Positions 8,801 through 14,612 of a stretch of 21,604 nt of DNA are shown piece by piece (within the stretch, counting starts at the first letter, position 1; the number at the start of each line of letters is the position of its first letter). The stretch lies in the NCBI GenBank assembly GCA_964483805.1, contig CAZADH010000081.1, positions 1 to 21,604 on the forward strand. Reading direction: 5' to 3'. The notes beneath the pieces are model-generated. The model saw only the letters and a program-made list of their open reading frames with translations, did no database searches and was not told the origin of the DNA. Made by a program: the position numbers and the translations under genes. This DNA comes from CAZADH01 sp964483805. Its GTDB lineage: Bacteria; Muiribacteriota; Ozemobacteria; Ozemobacterales; Ozemobacteraceae.

Positions 8801-10594
8801 GGGTGACGGTGCAGACTCGCCCGCGCCACCAACCGCCGTCAATACATAGTAATACTGAGTGCCGTTGGTCAGACCGATGTGCGTGTACGGACTGCGCACG
8901 AAGGCGCGCTTGCTGCCGGTGCTGGGGGTTACACCCGTGGTCGTCGAGAAATAGAGGTTGTACGATGTGGCCTTGTCGACGGCCGACCAGGTGAGGGTGA
9001 TCGAGCCGCTGCCCACCGATGCGCGCACGTCGCTGGGCCCCGACGGAATTGTGCCGGTTGGGATCGCCTGCAATACGCCCGAACGCGTGACGTCGGTGCC
9101 GGCCGGCATCTGCGGAGTGACGATGTAGAAATACGTTGTATTGTTGATCAGGCCGGTGTGCGACCACGAGGTGCCGGTGACCGCCTGGGTCTGGGCGCCC
9201 GTGCCGGGAATCTGGCCCGCCGCCCAGGCGATCTGGTAACCGGTGGCGCCCGTCACGCCCGTCCAGTTCAGGTCGACCTTCTGGTTGCCGGGCACGGCCT
9301 GAGCATACATCAGGCGCAACCCCGGCAAAGCTTCGACGCCGTTGCCGTCGGTCGCGGTGAACCGCCAGGTGCGCCGCGTCTTGACAATGGGGTCGCGAAC
9401 CTGCACGGTAAGCAGCGTGCCGCCGTCGAAGGTGACCGCCTCGACCGCCGGGACGTCGGCGCCGCTCTCGACCGCATATTGTGTAAATACTTTTTTCCAG
9501 ACCAGATTCTGGTCGGACTCGGTGCCGCGGGGGGTGACGGCCAGGTTCTGCCCCGACCACTTGAACAGAATCGGGGTGCGCAACGTCGTCAGTGAACCGC
9601 CGACGATGATCGAGGTGTCTTTCATGACAATCGCCGGGCCGATGGGGCCGTCGTGGCGGCAGAATGCGAGCAGGCGACCGGTCAATGCTTCGAAGCGGCC
9701 GATCATGCTGATGCCGGTGGTCTGGTGGCGGAACTGCACGTAGCCGAAGCCATCGACGCCGTGACGCAACACGGTCTCGACCAGCAGGCCGTTGGGGTCA
9801 GCGTTCCACAGTTCGCTGCTCTGCCAGATCTCGGCGACGACGCGTTCCCACAACAGCACGCCGTTGCGATACCCTTGCAGTTTCGTGCCGTCGCTGTTGG
9901 CGGCAAGCTTGACCATCGTTGGCGTGCCCAGTTTCTCGAGCACGGCATTCAGCACCCGCACCGGCAGTTTGCCGTCGTCGTTCGACAGATTCATCGTGTC
10001 GATGACGCCCTTGGCCAGTGTGGCGAAATTGGGCGGCATGGCATTCTTCACGTCGTCGGACTCATTGGCGGCAATCAGCACCTGCGCCAGCAGGTCGCTC
10101 TTGAACGCCGAGCCGGCCGGGTTCACCTTCATCTCGTTGGCGCCCGCCTCGATCTGCTTGGCGCCGTTGAAATCGGTGTAGCCGGCGATTTCGGCGCCGT
10201 CGACCAGCACCTGACCCACCGTCGGCCCGGTCGGCACATTGTCGAACGTGACGGCGGCCTCGCCGTTGCTATCAACTGGCACGGTCTTGGCCTCCGGCAC
10301 GGTGCCGTTGACTTTGATGCCGATCAGTTTGAAGGTGACCTGAGCTGTCCCGGCTTTTGCGCCTGGGCGCAACGCCGCATGGGCCCGCGGCACGCTGCTC
10401 AGATCGATCGGGTTCACCTGAACCGCCATGCGCAAGGTGGCGTTGCCGGTGACGGCCGACACCGCCCGCTGCATCAAGCCGGTCGGCGTCATCGCCGGAT
10501 CATCTCCGACGGGGTTGAACTGACACCCCACAGCGATCACGATCAACAACGACAGAGCGAACAACGACAGACGGGCGGTGGTGCGACGGTTCAT
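5885..10594 (-). CDS. large multi-Fn3 lipoprotein with C-terminal beta-propeller-like region
   Basis: A 1569-aa predicted lipoprotein. The start ATG at 10594 has AGGGA about 9 nt upstream and opens a signal peptide (NRR, hydrophobic core) with lipobox AVG-C24. Approximate architecture: residues 25-425, an N-terminal region with an Ig/transthyretin-like stretch (VTFKLIGIKVNG...VTFDNVPTGP) and a helical part; about 426-515, 518-610, 611-855, 860-950, 950-1040 and 1042-1126, six fibronectin type III modules marked by V.L.W and TxYYYxV strands. The third carries a long insertion with a short tandem repeat and a Gly/Thr-rich linker. Residues about 1127-1569 contain repeated SDGGWVAVG / DGFIVRYNAAGQIVWAKTLGG-type units, as in beta-propeller repeat proteins. 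It is probably anchored to the outer or inner membrane and extends outward as an adhesin or binding protein. The ligand is unknown. It is monocistronic, with its own promoter and terminator, next to the minor-pilin operon. Confidence 0.85.
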   Translation of the reverse strand: MNRRTTARLSLFALSLLIVIAVGCQFNPVGDDPAMTPTGLMQRAVSAVTGNATLRMAVQVNPIDLSSVPRAHAALRPGAKAGTAQVTFKLIGIKVNGTVPEAKTVPVDSNGEAAVTFDNVPTGPTVGQVLVDGAEIAGYTDFNGAKQIEAGANEMKVNPAGSAFKSDLLAQVLIAANESDDVKNAMPPNFATLAKGVIDTMNLSNDDGKLPVRVLNAVLEKLGTPTMVKLAANSDGTKLQGYRNGVLLWERVVAEIWQSSELWNADPNGLLVETVLRHGVDGFGYVQFRHQTTGISMIGRFEALTGRLLAFCRHDGPIGPAIVMKDTSIIVGGSLTTLRTPILFKWSGQNLAVTPRGTESDQNLVWKKVFTQYAVESGADVPAVEAVTFDGGTLLTVQVRDPIVKTRRTWRFTATDGNGVEALPGLRLMYAQAVPGNQKVDLNWTGVTGATGYQIAWAAGQIPGTGAQTQAVTGTSWSHTGLINNTTYFYIVTPQMPAGTDVTRSGVLQAIPTGTIPSGPSDVRASVGSGSITLTWSAVDKATSYNLYFSTTTGVTPSTGSKRAFVRSPYTHIGLTNGTQYYYVLTAVGGAGESAPSPQVSQVPRPSPTNPRTESLDGGVRVAWDYMDTMMQNGGLNHKIFFTTSEQALAVPIYDEYRNVYPASLTTLPPWSSITRDPIVDIPFGPNGQLAYMQPGMPQPALVYDVNRQPIIVPNGQKIYDANGQPIIINGQHYTLVTQPTGVRPGNGLGWNNEQPTDMVQSPSWKEVLGFPPNPDDPSAAGQLWYSGQGGGNTWTGTTTGTGVGTGIGTTPTYPPVYRDLSGLANGQRRFFVVCAEYSTYSGNTTTYQRTFSPPVPGTAHPKPANLQAVPLSAGRSVQLTWTPIPDAVGYNVYRDGARVAIGTATTPFTDSGLVDGQPYFYQVGGLFHDSDGPLATGTTIRPVTGTFAPPQTVVAAAGNQRVSLFWSAVPGAEKYNVYWSERSGITTTNSNRIADLQPGYINTETLNGTRYYFRVSAINGTLESDLSTEVSAVPSTSYANPAVTNLSVTAIDAASATIAWNAATTAPAKYWVIRNGSPIGETTSALTFNDPNMVMDQTFGYQIAPAYTSGVTAPTASAVVTVPMWLTATSLGGDDGEDEALGVCALSDGGWVAVGRTNSANGGTVARRNGTYGSDGFIVRYNAAGQIVWAKTLGSTDSDEFVSACELPGGTIAVLGVAGTSNGDVTATTSDYNARGWLVKLDANGTIVSQKRVPMIYPRAVVSAGSGDVICLGSGYDPTSVQPLPSLHDVRASTKFPNGQTDFTIVRIGSDNNQQYVRYYGGSKYDEVARGVLTSDGGLIVAGTTTSNDGDVSGLHDPTSTPSGDTWVIKVEATTGNLQWKRCIGGTGNDLAYDVIADSSGGAWAIGRTEATDGDMVGGPSAYNRVWMAPISSAGTVGAVQFVMPPGNENNSNCFAVAPDGAGHFVAAWIRSSNYGQNVWVSNTDTDWVVARLNSVGTLSNVHQIYRSGADEQYPYISGYSSSYYYCSPAVTTNGRVVLCGRTQVRLTNGSGGDVNGFVAAIKPFTSW
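8399..8488 (-). repeat. short tandem repeat in the lipoprotein insertion
   Basis: Two successive units of about 45 bp encode YDVNRQPIIVPNGQK and YDANGQPIIINGQH (about residues 703-732 of the lipoprotein), inside the insertion that splits the third Fn3 module. The repeat is clear in protein and partly diverged in DNA. Confidence 0.7.
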
Positions 10595-10767
10595 GGGCAG
10601 TTTCCCTTTCTCGACAACTGGTGGGGCAGGTCTACACGACTGGGCATCTCGCCCTGAAGTCTGAATTGGACCGCTCGCCCCGAGCGAACGCAAGACAAGC
10701 GCTCCGGCCGACGTACTGATGCAGACCAGGATTTGCTTCGAAATCGTTGGAGATCAATCTCGCGAAG

Positions 10768-10781
10768 GTTGGCATGCCAAC
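10768..10781. promoter_or_regulatory. perfect 14-bp palindrome in the lipoprotein leader, possible operator
   Basis: GTTGGCATGCCAAC is a perfect palindrome about 20 nt downstream of the -10 element of the lipoprotein promoter. That position would suit a repressor site or an mRNA hairpin. Function is inferred. Confidence 0.4.
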
Positions 10782-10800
10782 GCAGCAGTACGTGAGGCTG

Positions 10801-10830
10801 ATTGTACCTTGAAAAATGAATAACTTTCAA
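10801..10830 (-). promoter_or_regulatory. strong sigma70-type promoter of the Fn3 lipoprotein gene
   Basis: On the minus strand, -35 TTGAAA (10825-10830) and -10 TACAAT (10801-10806) are separated by 18 bp, each matching five of six consensus bases. The start would be near 10794, leaving a 5' untranslated leader of about 200 nt before the ATG at 10594. The leader contains the 10768-10781 palindrome and a CGCTCG/CGAGCG hairpin (10672-10686); I see no gene in it. Confidence 0.6.
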
Positions 10831-10832
10831 GG
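10807..10832. promoter_or_regulatory. inverted repeat overlapping the lipoprotein promoter
   Basis: Perfect 8-bp arms CCTTGAAA (10807-10814) and TTTCAAGG (10825-10832) flank a 10-nt centre. One arm contains the -35 hexamer and the other abuts the -10, which is classic operator placement. It also lies 45 nt past the HEAT-gene stop, but no T-tract follows on that strand, so a terminator role is less likely. Confidence 0.45.
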
Positions 10833-10876
10833 TCTGTTGCGGGGCGGCACCTGGGTGGCGCCGTTACCCCGACGGT

Positions 10877-13738
10877 CTATTGGCTGCCCTTGCCGTCGGC
10901 GAAGTGGAGCTGGCCCAGCGCCTGGCGGGCTTGCAGCATCTTGGTGGCGCTCAGGCGCGCCTGGTCGGCGTCCATCCCCGGTATTTTCAGATAGCGGGTC
11001 GTCAGTTGCAGCGAATCGCCGCCGAACTGCGGGTTGTCGAGTTTCGCCAGAATGTCGTCGATCTTCTGCCCAATCGGATCGCCCGTCGGCAGCGAGATCT
11101 CGGGCACCTGGTCTTTCAGGGCGAAGAACCCGTCGAGGTGTTCGTAGAACGCCTTCTTGTCTTTCTGCCGCATGGCCACCTGCATCAAGCCTTTGCGGGC
11201 CATCATCTTGGCCAGCGGGTTGGCCTCGGGGTCGTGCAGGGTGCGCTTGAACTGCTCTTTGGCCGCGTCGAGTTCGTTCTTTTCGAGGGCTTCGAGCCCC
11301 GAAAAGATCGACTCGTTGAGATACAGTCCGGCGGTCAGGCGGGTCAGGCTCGGCGCACTCGAATCACCGGCGAGAAACGCCAGGACCTCGCGTCGCTTCT
11401 GGGCCGACTCCTTGCGAAACGTTTCCTGCTCGGCCTCGGCGTTCTTGATCAGGCGTGCATACGCGGTATTGCCCAGCACGTCGCTGGTGTTCGAGCGCAG
11501 GCCGCCCTGCGTCGTCTGACTGCTCTGGTTGTCGCGGTTGCCCATGCCCAACAGCCGGATGTTCGGCGTGCCCTTGGGCGTGACGTCGGGCTGGCTGGTG
11601 GCGGTGAAGGCGAAGTAGCCCAACGGCAGCAGCATGAACAGGATCGTGGCAAAGGTCCAGCGTTGTTCGACGAAAGCGGCGGCGATGATCTCGCCCAGCG
11701 ATTTTTCTTCGACGGTCGGGGTCCCGGTGACCGTCGGTTGGAGGCGCGGCGCGATCTTGCTGTAGCTATACTCGGGCGCCGGTTTCTGCTGGCGCGCGGT
11801 TTCCTGCTCGAACCGGGTGGTCATCGCCGTCGCGAAATCGACATCGGGGCGTGCGGATTGCGCGGTCTCGAGTGCCTGCTTCCAGACCTCGCCCATGCCG
11901 ATGCGGTCTTTGCCGTTGTGGTCGTGCGTCGCCGACCAGATCGCCCACAGGCCGTCGAGCGACGGCGTCGCCGCGAGCAAGTAACTCGCCTGCGACAACA
12001 GATCGCGCGAAATCTCGCGCTGGACGAAATTGATCAGCATCGGTTCGACGGTGGCAAAATCGAGCAGCGGGGTCAGCGACAGGGCATGCAGCCGCACGAC
12101 GTTTTGCTGGTTGCGCATCATCGATTGTAAATACTTGAGCGCTTCCTCGCGGTCGGCGGTGAGATAGACGGCGAGTGCGGCCGCGTTGATGCGCGGATTG
12201 TCGTGGCGCAACAGGGGCAGCAACACCGGCAGCAACCGGTCGGGGTCGATCTTGCCCAGTGCGCGCAATACCTCGGCGACCACCGCCGGGTCTTCTGATT
12301 TGAGCAGCGGTTCGAGGTCTTCGGCATCGGCGGCATCGCCCAACATGCCGATGCGGCTGATCAGGTCGAGCTGCGCCGCGCGCGCCAGCGGCGCCGCGAG
12401 CAGCGCGCGCAGCGACTTGCGCACGGCGTTGTAGTTCTCTGTATTTACGCAGGCCAGCAGCCGCCGCTGATGCTTGGCCGGTTGCTCGGCAAACTTGCCG
12501 TCGGCGGCCAGTTGGTTGATCTGGTCGGGGGCGGCGGCATCGGCGGCCGACAACAGGTTGTCGAGCACCTGCTTGATCTCTTCGTCGGTCGCCTTCTTCT
12601 GCCACTCTTTCAGGCGGTCGACGACGAACGACCGCTTGATGTGGTTGGCCAACCAACGCAACAGGTTGAGCTTCACCTCGGGTTCGGCGGTGTCGAACTG
12701 TTGCAGGGCCAGTTGGGCCAGGTGGTCTTGCCGACGCTCGACCAGTTCGCGCTGGACGCGCTCAACGTACTGCTCGGGGGGTTCGGTGAGAATGCCTGAG
12801 GCCTGAATGGTCTGGATGGTCAGTTCGACCGTGAGCTTGAGCAACTTCTGCTTGGTGCCTTTGTTGACCAGCATCATGTCGTAGAGCTGCGGCGGCACAG
12901 TCAGATCGGGGTTGGTGGCGACGGCGAGGCCGGCCATGACCAACAGCACCGGTTGCGTTTCGGCGGCGACGAAGCGCAGCAGTAGCGGCTTGGCCTCGGC
13001 GAACGGCATGATCAGCAGTTCTTTGAGTGCGACGTGGCGGCTGCCGGCGTCGCCCGAGGTCAGCATCGCGTTCAGATGCAGCATCGCCTCGGGGGCGTCG
13101 ATCAGGCGCAGACAACGAATGGCGTGGCTGCGCACGCGCAGGTCGGCCGACGCCAGCAACACCGGCAGGTTCTCGCGCAATACGTTGTGTGCATGTTGCT
13201 GCAAGAGGCCGATGGCGGCAACGGCCACCCGCGAATCGGGTGAAAACAGGTGCTGTAACGCGACCTGGCCGTCTTCTTCCTGGCCGCCGCGGGTGAGGCA
13301 CTCGAGCTCGGCGATCAGGGCTTCGGGATTCGGTTCCTGCGGGATCTGCTCGCGAATGCAACCGAGCAGGTACGGGTCGGGTTTGCCCCGCACCCCGGCC
13401 AGCAGTTCGAGGCGCAGTGCCGGGTCGGCGCCGGGCGCAAACGCATCGGCGATCAGGGCGGCGGCGTTCGCTTCGGCGGCGGCCTTCTCTTCTTTGGTCC
13501 GTTTGGGGCGCACCCGGCGCGCGGGCCGGGCGAGCACGAGGGCGGCGTAGCGCCGGCACGACGGGTCGGCGTCGTCGGCCGCCATTCCCTTGATGCGGCC
13601 TTGCAGGGCCTCGGGAATATCGCGTTCGGCCAGCTCTTGCAGGGCCACCGCCCGCACCAACGGGCTCGGGTCGCCCAGGTCGCGTTCGAGCCACGCCAGC
13701 AAATCGAGGGTGGTGGGTTCGGGGGGTGTATTGCTCAT
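10877..13738 (-). CDS. HEAT-repeat membrane protein with C-terminal TPR-like domain
   Basis: A 953-aa protein. Residues 1 to about 640 are HEAT/armadillo-like helical repeats (for example DPSPLVRAVALQELAER near the N-terminus, DPAVVAEVLRALGKIDPD and DNPRINAAALAVYL later), interrupted by a basic linker (residues 71-86, RPARRVRPKRTKEEK). A single transmembrane helix (about 694-715, WTFATILFMLLPLGYFAF) puts the HEAT part in the cytoplasm and the last 240 residues outside. That outer part has TPR-like pairs (GLEALEKNELDAAKEQFKRTL, LMQVAMRQKDKKAFYEHLDG). HEAT repeats generally act as protein scaffolds; no catalytic motif is visible. The ATG at 13738 was chosen because the zinc-ribbon gene stops just before it (7 nt gap) and GAGTG lies about 9 nt upstream. 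It appears cotranscribed with that gene, so the two products may interact. Confidence 0.82.
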   Translation of the reverse strand: MSNTPPEPTTLDLLAWLERDLGDPSPLVRAVALQELAERDIPEALQGRIKGMAADDADPSCRRYAALVLARPARRVRPKRTKEEKAAAEANAAALIADAFAPGADPALRLELLAGVRGKPDPYLLGCIREQIPQEPNPEALIAELECLTRGGQEEDGQVALQHLFSPDSRVAVAAIGLLQQHAHNVLRENLPVLLASADLRVRSHAIRCLRLIDAPEAMLHLNAMLTSGDAGSRHVALKELLIMPFAEAKPLLLRFVAAETQPVLLVMAGLAVATNPDLTVPPQLYDMMLVNKGTKQKLLKLTVELTIQTIQASGILTEPPEQYVERVQRELVERRQDHLAQLALQQFDTAEPEVKLNLLRWLANHIKRSFVVDRLKEWQKKATDEEIKQVLDNLLSAADAAAPDQINQLAADGKFAEQPAKHQRRLLACVNTENYNAVRKSLRALLAAPLARAAQLDLISRIGMLGDAADAEDLEPLLKSEDPAVVAEVLRALGKIDPDRLLPVLLPLLRHDNPRINAAALAVYLTADREEALKYLQSMMRNQQNVVRLHALSLTPLLDFATVEPMLINFVQREISRDLLSQASYLLAATPSLDGLWAIWSATHDHNGKDRIGMGEVWKQALETAQSARPDVDFATAMTTRFEQETARQQKPAPEYSYSKIAPRLQPTVTGTPTVEEKSLGEIIAAAFVEQRWTFATILFMLLPLGYFAFTATSQPDVTPKGTPNIRLLGMGNRDNQSSQTTQGGLRSNTSDVLGNTAYARLIKNAEAEQETFRKESAQKRREVLAFLAGDSSAPSLTRLTAGLYLNESIFSGLEALEKNELDAAKEQFKRTLHDPEANPLAKMMARKGLMQVAMRQKDKKAFYEHLDGFFALKDQVPEISLPTGDPIGQKIDDILAKLDNPQFGGDSLQLTTRYLKIPGMDADQARLSATKMLQARQALGQLHFADGKGSQ

Positions 13739-13745
13739 ATATGTA

Positions 13746-14417
13746 TCACTCGACGGTGCCGTGCACCGGGCAATGGATGACGCCATCGACGTCGATAGTC
13801 GACGCGGTGCCTGCACTGCCCGAGCTGTTGGGATCGGCCTCGGCCTGCAGCGGCCCGCTGGCCACCGGGATGTCGGTGTCGAGGCCGAAACCCTCGGCGG
13901 GGGGCGCCGCGTTGGGGGACTTGAGCGAGCGCATGGTGTAATACGTCGACGCCCCCTGTTCGGGGCATTGCGGCACCGACTTGAGATACTGCTCGGTCTG
14001 CAGCTTGCGTGCCGGGACCGCCTGGTTGTAGAAGCCGATCATGTCGCGGTGGTCCATGTTGTACATCTCGATGGCGCCGAGCAACACCCGCATGTTTGCA
14101 TAGCAGGCTTTTTCGCGGGCCGTCCCCTTGTTGTGGGGACTGAAGTTGGGCACCGAGATGAAGGCGAGACCGCCGAGCGCGACCAACACCATGAACACGC
14201 AACCGATCGAGGCCAGCGGCTTGAAATCGTCTTGGTAGCGCTGGCGCGGCGGCGGGGCCGCTTCGTCGGTGGCAGTCGCGGCCGCATCGTCGTGGGCGCC
14301 GGGCAGCAACGGCGCGGCCGCGGCCATGCGGGTGCCGCACTGGGTGCAGTGGGCCGCGCTCGCAACGTTGTCGGCGCCGCAGTTGGAGCAACGAACGGGG
14401 GTCGGATCATCCGTCAT
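13746..14417 (-). CDS. zinc-ribbon protein with pseudopilin-like membrane helix
   Basis: A 223-aa protein. Residues 10-27 form a zinc ribbon (C10-x2-C13 and C24-x2-C27). An Ala/Pro-rich linker follows, then a membrane helix (about 68-88). The segment after it, VPNFSPHNKGTAREKACYAN then MRVLLGAIEMYNMD (about 89-122), closely resembles the helix after the N-terminal motif of type IV pilins and GspG-like pseudopilins. There is no G-FTLIE cleavage motif, so prepilin peptidase should not process it. The C-terminus has paired motifs QCPEQG (C151) and HCPVHG (C216), as in many pilin-like proteins. The predicted topology is a zinc ribbon in the cytoplasm and a pilin-like domain outside. AAGGAG lies 9 nt before the ATG. 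It is first in a unit with the HEAT-repeat protein. The function is unknown; a membrane anchor or sensor is possible. Confidence 0.82.
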   Translation of the reverse strand: MTDDPTPVRCSNCGADNVASAAHCTQCGTRMAAAAPLLPGAHDDAAATATDEAAPPPRQRYQDDFKPLASIGCVFMVLVALGGLAFISVPNFSPHNKGTAREKACYANMRVLLGAIEMYNMDHRDMIGFYNQAVPARKLQTEQYLKSVPQCPEQGASTYYTMRSLKSPNAAPPAEGFGLDTDIPVASGPLQAEADPNSSGSAGTASTIDVDGVIHCPVHGTVE

Positions 14418-14509
14418 ACGGACTGACTCCTTCGCACGGGTCTCGCCTTCAAATTACCACAATTGACAGTACCGGGCCGGCGAATTCTCGGCAGCAACGT
14501 GCAGATGTC

Positions 14510-14539
14510 TTGACAGTCCGCGGCGCTTCGCGCCATAGT
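14510..14539 (+). promoter_or_regulatory. probable promoter of the oligoendopeptidase gene
   Basis: A perfect -35 TTGACA (14510-14515) and a weak -10 CATAGT (14534-14539) are separated by 18 bp, about 70 nt before the GTG start. The spacer holds a small GGCGC-TTC-GCGCC inverted repeat (14522-14534). A second TTGACAGT at 14463-14470 has no matching -10. Confidence 0.45.
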
Positions 14540-14612
14540 AGAACGCGCGACCGCTCTGCCGCGGAAACGCGCAGCCATAAAGATATTCCTGTTGGGTGAA
14601 AGGAAAGCGAAC

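Noticed and set aside
10591..10830. Short open frame in the lipoprotein 5' leader
   Set aside because: It overlaps the promoter, operator palindromes and signal-peptide start, and its peptide has no recognisable pattern.
14463..14470. First TTGACAGT in the peptidase/zinc-ribbon intergenic region as a promoter
   Set aside because: No acceptable -10 lies 16-19 bp downstream. Its repetition at 14510 may be chance.
14592..14612. TTG start at 14592 for the oligoendopeptidase
   Set aside because: No ribosome-binding site precedes it, whereas AGGAA sits 7 nt before GTG 14613.
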